Of a stretch of 64,000 bases of DNA, positions 44,659-52,657 are shown piece by piece. The stretch is from JAXGZG01 sp040771825. GTDB taxonomy: Bacteria; Bacillota; Sulfobacillia; Fermentithermobacillales; Fermentithermobacillaceae. The stretch is taken from positions 1 to 64,000 of the forward strand of contig JAXGZG010000005.1 of NCBI GenBank assembly GCA_040771825.1, in the 5' to 3' direction. The notes below the pieces were generated by a model, which saw only the letters and a list, made by a program, of their open reading frames with translations, was not told where the DNA came from and did not search any database. The position numbers and the translations under genes were made by a program. Each line of letters starts with the position of its first letter. Position 1 is the first letter of the stretch.

Positions 44659-45525
44659 TCACCTTTCGGGCAGTTTGAAAGCCATACCAGTGGGCGTGGC
44701 GGCGAGCCCGCCCTGAGCCGTCTCTCTGAGGCTCGCAGGCATTAGCCTTCCCACTGCGGCCATGGCTGAGACCACTTCATCGGGGGGAATCTTGCTCCTT
44801 ACTCCCGCCAAAGCCATCTCCGCTGAGGCCAACGCTATGGCTGACGCCGTGGCGTTTCTCTTGATGCAAGGCACTTCCACCAACCCCCCAACTGGATCAC
44901 ACACCAGGCCCATAAGGCTTTTTATGGCCAGCGCGGCTGCATGGACGCACGCTTTGGGAGACCCACCGCCTAGCTGCGTAAGGCCCGCCGCCGCCATAGC
45001 CGCTGCCGACCCACACTCTGCCTGACACCCGGACTCGGCCCCCGAAATGCTTGCTGTCCCTGCGATCACCTGACCAACTGCGCCCGCAGCGCACAGAGCA
45101 TAGACCAAATCTGAGTCCCCAATGCCCTGGGCCTCGCTTAGGGCCATAAACGTCCCTGGAATCACACCGCAGGAACCTGCCGTGGGAGCCGCCACGATTC
45201 TGCCCATACAGGCATTGACCTCGGCTACCGCCAAGGAGTAGGCCACGGAACGTGCCAGCAATGTATTTCCAGGAAATGAGCGTCCTTGAGAGAGCCTACA
45301 AGCAATCTTTCCGGCATCTCCTCCCGAAAGCCCGCTCCTAGATCTCCTTTGCGGGTTGCCGAGGCCCTCCTTGACAGAATCCTTCATTACGCGAACCATG
45401 TTCATCACTTTATGAAAGATGGCTTCAGGCGACACCCCGGTTTCCAGCGCCTCCATATTCAGGCTGAGTCTTCCTAGGGTAAGCCCCCTTTGGTCACATA
45501 GGTTTACTAACTCTTCAAACCTCAT
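44659..45525 (-). CDS. sdaAA: L-serine ammonia-lyase, iron-sulfur-dependent, alpha subunit
   Basis: A 288-residue catalytic subunit that deaminates L-serine to pyruvate using a [4Fe-4S] cluster. Seen: MGRIVAAPTAGSCGVIPGTFMAL with the cluster Cys, AAGAVGQVIAGTASISGAESGCQAECGSAAAMAAAGL, and GLVCDPVGGLVEVPCIKRNATASAIALASAEMALAG, the hallmarks of SdaA. It follows sdaAB by 29 bp, in the two-gene arrangement usual in Bacillota. ATG 45525 has GAGGGGG upstream. Confidence 0.96.
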   Translation of the reverse strand: MRFEELVNLCDQRGLTLGRLSLNMEALETGVSPEAIFHKVMNMVRVMKDSVKEGLGNPQRRSRSGLSGGDAGKIACRLSQGRSFPGNTLLARSVAYSLAVAEVNACMGRIVAAPTAGSCGVIPGTFMALSEAQGIGDSDLVYALCAAGAVGQVIAGTASISGAESGCQAECGSAAAMAAAGLTQLGGGSPKACVHAAALAIKSLMGLVCDPVGGLVEVPCIKRNATASAIALASAEMALAGVRSKIPPDEVVSAMAAVGRLMPASLRETAQGGLAATPTGMAFKLPER

Positions 45526-45554
45526 CTCCTGGCCCCCTCAGGCCGATTCCTGGC

Positions 45555-46208
45555 TCAGAACTCAGGATGAATGGCGTTGATCCCCAAAACCTCAGGCATG
45601 GCTCCTATGGTGTCAACAACCTGGCCTGGAATCTCTTGATCTGTCTCAATGATACAGATTGCCGTCTCGCCCCGGCCTGTTCTAGTGACTCGCATTGCGG
45701 CAATGTTGATGTTGGCTTCGGCCAGCATAGAAGTCATGGCGGCGATTATGCCCGGCATGTCCGCATACGTAGTCACGATTGTAGGCATTTCGCCAGTGAG
45801 AGCCACCTGTAGTCCGAGAATCTCGGTTATCTCGACCTTACCTCCGCCTACAGACGAACCAACTAGATTAAGAGTCTTGCCCGTCTCACCTACCAAGCTG
45901 AACCGCACGGTGTTGGGATGCACATCTCCAAGATCGCCCGAGTTAAAACAAACCTCCAGGCCCTCCCGACACGCCCACCCGAAAGCATCCCTTATGCGTT
46001 CATCGTCGGGGGCAAAACCCAGAAGCCCGCCCGTTAGGGCCAGATCCGTGCCATGCCCCCGGTAGGTTGCAGCAAAGGAACCATGCAGCATCAACTGGGC
46101 TCCTACCGGACGTTCGCCCAGAAGGGCTCTAGCCAACCTTCCTAACCTCACTGCTCCGGCAGTGTGGGAACTAGACGGACCTATCATGATGGGCCCCAAT
46201 ACATCCAT
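45555..46208 (-). CDS. sdaAB: L-serine ammonia-lyase, iron-sulfur-dependent, beta subunit
   Basis: A 217-residue regulatory subunit. The first 140 residues form the SdaA beta domain (IMIGPSSSHTAGAVRLGRLARALLGERP, HGSFAATYRGHGTDLALTGGLLGF). The last 75 form an ACT domain (PTIVTTYADMPGIIAAMTSMLAEANINIAAMRVTRTGRGETAICIIETD) that senses serine. It forms the enzyme with SdaAA encoded 29 bp downstream. The start ATG 46208 has a weak GAGG upstream. Confidence 0.96.
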   Translation of the reverse strand: MDVLGPIMIGPSSSHTAGAVRLGRLARALLGERPVGAQLMLHGSFAATYRGHGTDLALTGGLLGFAPDDERIRDAFGWACREGLEVCFNSGDLGDVHPNTVRFSLVGETGKTLNLVGSSVGGGKVEITEILGLQVALTGEMPTIVTTYADMPGIIAAMTSMLAEANINIAAMRVTRTGRGETAICIIETDQEIPGQVVDTIGAMPEVLGINAIHPEF

Positions 46209-46345
46209 GAGCCTCGATGCGACCGCCCCCTATGGATAGTATCTAACTCATATCTTTGAACTTTGTGTTAAAATCCCGACTTAATGTATCATAGATATCA
46301 CCAACCGGGAAACGCGGGCGGGCAATGAGGGAAAGGTGGGGCGTC

Positions 46346-47182
46346 ATGAAAGAGGTCATTGTCGACAGATCCGTAGCAACTCGTCTGGAGTTGGCAGATG
46401 CCGAGGTAACCGCCAGGTACGCCAGAGCCTACGCCGGGCTTTTCCCCGGCTCCGGCGCAACTGTCCGTTCTCTCAGTAGCGGTTACGTTGCTTTTGCAGG
46501 CAGTTTTTCGCCCCTAACCAGGGCCGTCGGCCTTGGTATGACTCAACCTGTCACAGAGACCGAACTGGACATGATCGAGGAGTTCCTTTGGTACCGGGGC
46601 TCGAGAGCCATCATCGATGTGTGTCCCTTCGTTGATGACTCCCTTCTGGAGATCATCGGGCGCAGGAATTACAAGATTTTCCACTTCCTGAATCTATACG
46701 TGGCTGAACTGAACCGAAACGGCCCTTCGCGGCTCCCCCTTGTCCCGGGCATCACCATTTCCCAGTTGGATAGCAGCAACAGGGAGGATGGCGAGGTTTG
46801 GGCCTTGACCGTGGCACGAGGATTCGCGGGCGTGGAAGAAGGCACACCTCCCGATCTGGATATTTTCCGCTGCATGTTCCACACCGAGGGTACGCTGTGC
46901 TTCCTGGCCAGAGTGAATGGCCGGGTCGCTGGCGGAGGAGCCCTGAAGATAGTAGACCGCACTGCCATGCTATCTACAGCGGCAACTTTGCCATCATACC
47001 GGAAACACGGTGTTCAGACAGGGCTTCTGAGAGCCCGCCTCCAGGCGGCTGCATCGGCCGGGTGCGATCTGGCCACGGTCATGATTGATCCAGGAAACCC
47101 TTCCCACCGAAACATAATCAGAGCGGGATTCAGCATGGCATACACTAGGATAACTCTAGTGCGTTGCGACCGATTGCGCTAG
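46346..47182 (+). CDS. GNAT family N-acetyltransferase
   Basis: A 278-residue protein with a C-terminal GNAT fold. The acetyl-CoA-binding region reads MLSTAATLPSYRKHGVQTGLLRARLQAA (motif A, R-x-x-G-x-x), with a following VMIDPGNPSHRNIIRAGFSMAYTRI. The N-terminal half (MTQPVTETELDMIEEFLWYRGSRAIIDVCPFVDDSLLEIIGRRNY) resembles the variable domain of larger GNAT proteins. The acceptor is unknown. ATG 46346 follows AAAGGTGGGG; the frame is open to 46325. A possible promoter lies upstream in an AT-rich segment (TTGTGT about 46263, TATCAT about 46287). The end overlaps the convergent DUF2161 gene by four bases. Confidence 0.88.
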   Translation: MKEVIVDRSVATRLELADAEVTARYARAYAGLFPGSGATVRSLSSGYVAFAGSFSPLTRAVGLGMTQPVTETELDMIEEFLWYRGSRAIIDVCPFVDDSLLEIIGRRNYKIFHFLNLYVAELNRNGPSRLPLVPGITISQLDSSNREDGEVWALTVARGFAGVEEGTPPDLDIFRCMFHTEGTLCFLARVNGRVAGGGALKIVDRTAMLSTAATLPSYRKHGVQTGLLRARLQAAASAGCDLATVMIDPGNPSHRNIIRAGFSMAYTRITLVRCDRLR

Positions 47183-47889
47183 GCGTCTCGTGCAAGGGCT
47201 TGGCGGGCCTTATTTCGGTATGTCTCGGCCAGCTCGGGATAGCTTGATAGGTCCGCTAGGCCCTTGGGCGCAAGCTCGTAAACACCTCTTCTGACCCGGA
47301 TAAACCACCCGTAGAAATTGTCATACAGAATCGTCCCTGTTTTGGGATCTGTCCCGTATCCTCTTAACCTAGCGGGCGATGATGGCCCGAAGACATTGAG
47401 GTAGCAGGCGATCTTTATTGAGGACTCACGGTAGGCGGTCACAAGCGGAACCCCGGTGCTCCCCGCTTTGTTGTAGTCGCAAGAGCGGCCCGAAACCTCC
47501 TTGAGTATCGCCCGGCGGGTATCCTTGCGCTTACGGAGAGCAGTAGGCATGGGGTGAAACCCAACCTCAACTCGGGGAGGGTCGCAGGTGAAATCCACCA
47601 ACACCAACCCCAGTTCCAGGCGGTGCAGGAGGTGGCATGCCGTGCGCCACTTCTTTGCTCGAGTTCGGCCCTTGGGGTGAGGCAAAACGACATAAACGGA
47701 ATCGCTCGACCGCTGTCTCTCTACAGCCTGCTCCAAAAGGCGTAACCCGAAAGCCTTCTTGAACTCAAAAGCCAGAATCTCGTCGCCTCTCACGGCAACA
47801 AGATCGCAACCTCGGACTTCGCTACGAACTGTGTACCCCTGTGCGGCTAGGAAATCATACACCGGGCGGTACATGTCGGTTTCCTTCAC
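47179..47889 (-). CDS. DUF2161 family protein with PD-(D/E)XK nuclease-like core
   Basis: A 236-residue protein beginning MYRPVYDFLAAQGYTVRSEVRGCDLVAVRGDEILAFEFKKAFGLRLLEQAVERQ. This gives the E...D...ExK pattern of the PD-(D/E)XK phosphodiesterase fold and matches DUF2161. The C-terminal domain (GTILYDNFYGWFIRVRRGVYELAPKGLADL) resembles a winged helix. It may act on nucleic acid, but no substrate is known. There are no restriction or methylase partners nearby. The start region shows two possible Met codons (47889 and five codons later). Confidence 0.85.
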   Translation of the reverse strand: MKETDMYRPVYDFLAAQGYTVRSEVRGCDLVAVRGDEILAFEFKKAFGLRLLEQAVERQRSSDSVYVVLPHPKGRTRAKKWRTACHLLHRLELGLVLVDFTCDPPRVEVGFHPMPTALRKRKDTRRAILKEVSGRSCDYNKAGSTGVPLVTAYRESSIKIACYLNVFGPSSPARLRGYGTDPKTGTILYDNFYGWFIRVRRGVYELAPKGLADLSSYPELAETYRNKARQALARDA

Positions 47890-47999
47890 CCGGGCGGCAC
47901 CTCCCTTCAGCCATGATTATGTAAACATTTCCGGACTTGGAACATAGCCTAGGCAAAGCGACTTCAAACATGGCCATTCAATGATAGCCGGGTGATCTT

Positions 48000-49193
48000 G
48001 TGAAGAGCAACCATTTACCGCCGCTAGATTACGTTAAGGCGATTCGTTCCTTAAGTATGCTCGAGGCATGCACAGAGGCTATGCTTCGCAGCAGCAGCGA
48101 GACTGCACTTCTGCACGACATCTGCAGAATCCTGGTGAACGCCGGAGGCTACCGCCTAGCCTGGGTGGGCTACGCCGAGCACGACGACGGGTTGACCGTC
48201 ACTCCCATGGCCTACGAAGGAGCCGGAGCAGAGTACATGCTGGGCCTCAGAGTAAGCTGGGGCGACAACACTCATGGACACGGACCCACAGGCACGGCCA
48301 TTAGGACTGGAAAGGAAGTTGTGGCACAGAACGTCCTGGAGGATCCCAACTACGGCCCGTGGCGGCAAGATGCTTTGCGAAACGGGTACGGGTCATCCAT
48401 AGCCTTGCCCCTCATCTTTAACGGGGCGGTTGGAGGCGCCCTAAACATCTACGGGAAAGACCCCAACGCCTTCGACCAGGGGGAAATAGCCCTCCTTAAG
48501 GGACTCGCCGGCAACATAGCCTATGGTATCACGTCATTGCGGGCTAGGTCAGAACGGCACAAGGCCCAAGAAGCCCTCTTGGTGAGTTGGGCCACACTCA
48601 GACGGACTCTTTACGGGGTGGTCCGGGCCATGGCGACCGTTACCGAGTTATGCGATCCCTACACAGCCGGTCATCAACAGAGAGTGAGCGAATTGGCGTG
48701 TCTGATCGCCCGTGGACTGGATTTTGACCAAGAGGAAGTTGAAGGCATCAGGATAGCCGGAGTCGTCCACGACATAGGAAAGGTCTATGTGCCCGGTCAG
48801 ATCCTTTCGAAGCCGGGACGCCTTACTCCCGCTGAGTTTAGCCTGATAAAGGAGCACTGCCGTGCAGGCTATGACATTCTCAAGCCTATCGAGTTTCCGT
48901 GGCCGATAGCAGATACTGTCCTTCAGCACCACGAACGCATGGACGGTTCTGGGTACCCCTACGGTCTGACGGGACAGAACATCCTGATGCAAGCCAAGAT
49001 CGTGGCAGTAGCCGACGTAGTCGAAGCCATGTCATGCTTCCGCCCTTACAGGCCCGCACCAGGCATTGAGAGGGCGCTGGAAGAAGTATCTTCAGGCCGT
49101 GGCGCCTTGTACGACCCTGACGTAGTAGACGTTTGCCTAGAAGTCTTCTCAACCCACCAGTTCAGATTCCTAGAGGATACTGTGGGGCACTGA
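48000..49193 (+). CDS. GAF domain HD-GYP phosphodiesterase
   Basis: A 397-residue predicted cyclic-di-GMP phosphodiesterase. Residues about 25-175 form a GAF sensory domain (ICRILVNAGGYRLAWVGYAE, TGKEVVAQNVLEDP, IALPLIFNGAVGGALNIYG). Residues about 205-390 form the HD-GYP domain, with HD at 257-258 (VVHDIGK), the HHERMDGSGYP segment with GYP at 318-320, and LTPAEFSLIKEHCRAGYDIL. All expected metal ligands are visible. No membrane segment, so it is a cytoplasmic sensor. Start GTG 48000 is preceded by GGGTGA. The convergent neighbour encodes PilT, so surface motility may be under cyclic-di-GMP control. Confidence 0.93.
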   Translation: MKSNHLPPLDYVKAIRSLSMLEACTEAMLRSSSETALLHDICRILVNAGGYRLAWVGYAEHDDGLTVTPMAYEGAGAEYMLGLRVSWGDNTHGHGPTGTAIRTGKEVVAQNVLEDPNYGPWRQDALRNGYGSSIALPLIFNGAVGGALNIYGKDPNAFDQGEIALLKGLAGNIAYGITSLRARSERHKAQEALLVSWATLRRTLYGVVRAMATVTELCDPYTAGHQQRVSELACLIARGLDFDQEEVEGIRIAGVVHDIGKVYVPGQILSKPGRLTPAEFSLIKEHCRAGYDILKPIEFPWPIADTVLQHHERMDGSGYPYGLTGQNILMQAKIVAVADVVEAMSCFRPYRPAPGIERALEEVSSGRGALYDPDVVDVCLEVFSTHQFRFLEDTVGH

Positions 49194-49210
49194 GCCTCAC
49201 AGACCGGATC

Positions 49211-50239
49211 TCAAAGTTTGCGACTCCGGTAGTCATCTAGGCTGATGACTTGCAGCCTACAGAGTTCATCTAAGGATTTGTCCATAGACAGCATTCCCGC
49301 GTTCTCGCCGGCAGCTATGACGTCGTGCAGATCCTGAATCCTCACGTCACGTATGGCCGACCGGACTTCGGACGTAGCCAACAACACCTCGCAAGCCACC
49401 ACCCTACCAGGCTTGTCGACCCTTTTGAGGAGTTGCTGGGTAACAACTCCTTCCAGAACCCCGGAAAGCTGCCTGTACGCTTGACCTCGGTGGTCTAGGG
49501 GGAACACGTCAGCGATCCTGGTGACGGCCTGGGGGGCTCGCGCTGCGTGAGTCGTAGCCAGCACCAAGTGTCCGGTTTCAGCGGCCGACATTGCAGCCGT
49601 AACTGTATCCAACCCCCTAAGCTCGCCTATAACGATTACATCGGGATCCTCCCTAAGAGCGGCCCTTACCCCTTGGGCAAACGACACAGTGTCGGAGCCC
49701 ACTTCCCGCTGATTAACCAGACTCTGCTTGTGTTTGTGCAGAAACTCTATGGGGTCTTCCAAGGTCACAATATGGCACGAGACCGTCTCATTAATGTAGT
49801 TCACCAGGGCCGAAAGAGTAGTGGACTTACCTGAGCCCGTAGTCCCGGAGATAAGCACCAAGCCGTGGCGCCTCAAGGCTAGCTCGGCCACGGCATCAGG
49901 AAGCCCTAGGGCACTGATTTGGGGGACTTCGAAAGCCAAGATTCTCATGGCCATGGCCACCGAACCTCGCTGCCGGAAAGCATTAACCCGAAACCTCCCA
50001 GTTCCCGCCACACTGTAGGGGAAATCCGCCTGCCCTGTTTGGCGGAATGTCTCCAACTTGTCTTGTGGACATATGGACGAAAGCGCTTCCAGAGTGTCTA
50101 AAGGGGAAAGAGGCGGCCATTCAAGCCTCTTCAGTTCGCCGTTGATCCGGAACGCCGGCGGTGACTCGACGGTGAGGTGGATATCGGATGCGTGTTTCTC
50201 CACACCAATCCTGCAAATACCGGGGATATCCAATGACAT
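49211..50239 (-). CDS. pilT: Type IV pilus retraction ATPase PilT-like
   Basis: A 342-residue secretion/twitching ATPase. Seen: KHASDIHLTVESPPAFRINGEL at the N terminus (PilT signature), Walker A GTTGSGKST (132-140), the Asp-box VTLEDPIEFLH, and Walker B-like VIVIGELRGLDTVTAAMSAAETGHLVLATTHA. ATG 50239 (MSLDIPG) has GGGGGAG upstream and is chosen over the open frame to 50299. No pilB, pilC or pilin genes are adjacent, so it is an orphan pilT; the rest of the pilus apparatus must be elsewhere. Confidence 0.93.
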   Translation of the reverse strand: MSLDIPGICRIGVEKHASDIHLTVESPPAFRINGELKRLEWPPLSPLDTLEALSSICPQDKLETFRQTGQADFPYSVAGTGRFRVNAFRQRGSVAMAMRILAFEVPQISALGLPDAVAELALRRHGLVLISGTTGSGKSTTLSALVNYINETVSCHIVTLEDPIEFLHKHKQSLVNQREVGSDTVSFAQGVRAALREDPDVIVIGELRGLDTVTAAMSAAETGHLVLATTHAARAPQAVTRIADVFPLDHRGQAYRQLSGVLEGVVTQQLLKRVDKPGRVVACEVLLATSEVRSAIRDVRIQDLHDVIAAGENAGMLSMDKSLDELCRLQVISLDDYRSRKL

Positions 50240-50330
50240 GGCCGCTCCCCCATTCAACGCGACTATGCCAGGGTATGCCACAAGAGGGCCCAAGGTCACC
50301 TATGCGGCACGCAGGTTATTCAAGTCTACC

Positions 50331-51230
50331 TCAGTCCCGGCAGGTCAGGTTGCCCGCGAACGTCGCCGCAGCCACCGAGAGTCCAACGCCCTTGAGCGTA
50401 ACCACGCCGATGTTTCTTTGGGGGATGGGCTCAGTGAGACGGACCTCACATAGCCTGCCCGTCTTAATCTCCTGTTCCACAAACTCCCTGACCACGCAGG
50501 CGACTCCCAAGCCTACGCAAGCAAATTCAACAAGAAGGTCGATGCTCCCCAGTTCAATTTCAGGTTCCAACCTAACTCCCATACCAAGCGCCCATCTGTC
50601 CACGTACCTCCTAGTATTGCTGGCGGTTTCAAGCATGAGGATGGGATGCTCCGACAGATCTTTCAACGACATGGGTTGGCGGCCAAGATCTCGATACCGC
50701 CCGCCTGCAACAAAGCAGTCGTGTACAACCAGGGTCTCTCGCATCACCAGTTCGGGCCCAGCTTCCACCGGGAGGTTAATAACCCCAAGATCAACTTTTC
50801 CGGCCTGCAGCAAAGCTATAGTCTCTGGCGTTGTGCGATTGGTCACGTGTATACGCAGTTTCGGGTAGGTGCGGTGAAAGGCCTCCAGGTAGGGAATGAG
50901 ATAGTGCTTGCATATGGTATCGCTTGCTCCTATGCGGATTTCCCCGGCACCAAGACTTCTGACATCCCGAATTTTGCGTTCAGCGGATTCCATGAGGCTG
51001 TACGCTTGAGCAATATGCTGATCCAAAATCTCGCCCTCTTTGGTGAGCCTCACGCCTTTTGATGTCCGGAGCAGAAGTTTGACATCTAGCTGCGTCTCCA
51101 GCCTTTTGATCGCCTGAGAGACCGCAGGTTGGGACAGAAACAGCTCGCGAGCCGCCCCCGAAATCGTCCCGGCCCTTGCAACATAGTGAAATGCTCTGTA
51201 CAGGTCTAGGTCCACGAACATCATAATCAT
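50331..51230 (-). CDS. LysR family transcriptional regulator
   Basis: A 299-residue regulator with an N-terminal HTH (MFVDLDLYRAFHYVARAGTISGAARELFLSQPAVSQAIKRLETQLDVKLLLRT) and a two-lobed effector domain (GEIRIGASDTICKHYLIPYLEAFHRTYPKLRI). It is divergent from purA, an unusual arrangement if it controls purA; its own targets are unknown. The true start may be the third or fourth codon (51224 or 51221), because AAGGA overlaps the first ATG. Direct repeats of TCATAATCA lie across the start, suggesting autoregulation. Confidence 0.92.
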   Translation of the reverse strand: MIMMFVDLDLYRAFHYVARAGTISGAARELFLSQPAVSQAIKRLETQLDVKLLLRTSKGVRLTKEGEILDQHIAQAYSLMESAERKIRDVRSLGAGEIRIGASDTICKHYLIPYLEAFHRTYPKLRIHVTNRTTPETIALLQAGKVDLGVINLPVEAGPELVMRETLVVHDCFVAGGRYRDLGRQPMSLKDLSEHPILMLETASNTRRYVDRWALGMGVRLEPEIELGSIDLLVEFACVGLGVACVVREFVEQEIKTGRLCEVRLTEPIPQRNIGVVTLKGVGLSVAAATFAGNLTCRD

Positions 51231-51251
51231 TCCTTATGGACTTCATAATCA
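51221..51251. promoter_or_regulatory. Direct repeats across the lysR start
   Basis: TCATAATCA occurs at 51221-51229 and 51243-51251, a centre-to-centre distance of 22 bases, about two helical turns. On the lysR strand they read TGATTATGA. The spacing is suitable for a regulator tetramer, possibly the LysR protein itself. No experimental support. Confidence 0.45.
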
Positions 51252-51351
51252 CTCTCAACTGTACTTATATCCCGGTCACCAGTATGATGAAATAGTCGGC
51301 CAATGGCAACCTATAAGATTGGAAATGTTCCTGGCCGCGAGGGGGATTCAT

Positions 51352-52629
51352 ATGGCAGTTACAGCTGTGGTGGGTGCGAACTGGGGCGACGAAGGCAAAG
51401 GCAAAATGGTGGATTATCTGGCCGAGAAGTCCCATGTGGTCGTTAGGTTCCAGGGGGGCAGCAACGCAGGTCACACTGTGATAAACCAGTACGGTAAATT
51501 CGCGCTGCACCTTCTGCCATCAGGGGTCTTTTACCCCGAAGTCACTAACGTTTTGGGTCCGGGAGTTGCCTTGGATATTTCCCAATTCGCGAAGGAGCAC
51601 AGCGAACTGGTGTCCAGAGGGGTCCCTTCCCCGCGCCTTTTGGTCTCTCTTCGAGCCCAAGTCATGTTGCCCTATCATCGCCTCTTCGACCAGTACGAAG
51701 AAGAACGATTGGGGGCCAGGCAGTTTGGGTCCACCAAGTCGGGCATTGCTCCATTCTACTCTGACAAATACGCCAAAGTAGGAATACAGGTAAGCCAGCT
51801 GTTTGATGAAATGGAACTCCGGGAAAGGCTGGAACCTGTGGTCCAAGCCAAGAATGTGCTGCTCCAACACCTCTACGGAAAACCCGGTTTTGACGCAGAA
51901 GACCTGGCAAGAAAACTCCGCCAAGAAGCGGAATCTATCAGGCCTTTCGTGGGAGACACTACGACGTTCCTGAGAGATACCATTGCCTCGGGCAAATCGG
52001 TTCTCCTCGAGGGGCAGCTGGGAGCTCTGCGGGATCCGGACCACGGCATCTACCCGTTCTCTACATCGTCATCGACCTTAGCAGGTTACGGGGCTATTGG
52101 CGCCGGGGTTCCCCCGCACGCCATCACCGAGGTAATCGCAGTGGTCAAAGCTTACTCAACGTGCGTAGGTGCGGGACCCTTTGTGACCGAGCTTATGGGC
52201 GACGAAGCCCATGATCTTCGGGAGCGCGGAGGCGACTCTGGGGAGTACGGCGCTACCACAGGCAGGCCAAGGCGCGTTGGATGGTTCGACGCAGTTGCCA
52301 CAAGGTACGGCTGCCAAGTGCAAGGGGCCACATCCATAGCCCTTACCTTAATGGATGTCTTGGGATATCTCGATGAGATCCCTGTATGCACTGCCTATGA
52401 GATTGGCGGAACCAAGACTGTAGAGTTTCCAGTCACTCCTCTCCTCAAAGACGCCAAACCCGTGCTTAAGGCAATGCCCGGATGGAAGCGGGACATAAGA
52501 GGAGTTCAGAGTTTTCAGGAGCTTCCTAAGGAAGCCAGAGACTACGTGTCTTTCGTTCAAGACGAAACAGGCGTCCCGGTGCGATGGGTCTCTGTAGGAC
52601 CTCGCCGGGAACAAACGCTAGCCAGATAG
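51352..52629 (+). CDS. purA: Adenylosuccinate synthetase
   Basis: A 425-residue enzyme converting IMP, aspartate and GTP to adenylosuccinate in AMP synthesis. Seen: VVGANWGDEGKGKMVDYL (catalytic Asp13 and P-loop-like GDEGKGK, residues 12-18), FQGGSNAGHTV (catalytic His), GQLGALRDPDHGIYPFSTSSST, TTGRPRRVGWFDAV and KAYSTCVGAGPFVTEL. The length is normal. ATG 51352 follows GAGGGGG; an upstream ATG at 51319 is less well placed. The neighbours are unrelated and no other purine genes are seen. Confidence 0.97.
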   Translation: MAVTAVVGANWGDEGKGKMVDYLAEKSHVVVRFQGGSNAGHTVINQYGKFALHLLPSGVFYPEVTNVLGPGVALDISQFAKEHSELVSRGVPSPRLLVSLRAQVMLPYHRLFDQYEEERLGARQFGSTKSGIAPFYSDKYAKVGIQVSQLFDEMELRERLEPVVQAKNVLLQHLYGKPGFDAEDLARKLRQEAESIRPFVGDTTTFLRDTIASGKSVLLEGQLGALRDPDHGIYPFSTSSSTLAGYGAIGAGVPPHAITEVIAVVKAYSTCVGAGPFVTELMGDEAHDLRERGGDSGEYGATTGRPRRVGWFDAVATRYGCQVQGATSIALTLMDVLGYLDEIPVCTAYEIGGTKTVEFPVTPLLKDAKPVLKAMPGWKRDIRGVQSFQELPKEARDYVSFVQDETGVPVRWVSVGPRREQTLAR

Positions 52630-52657
52630 TAGCCAGTAAACTTGGCCCGAACCTAAC

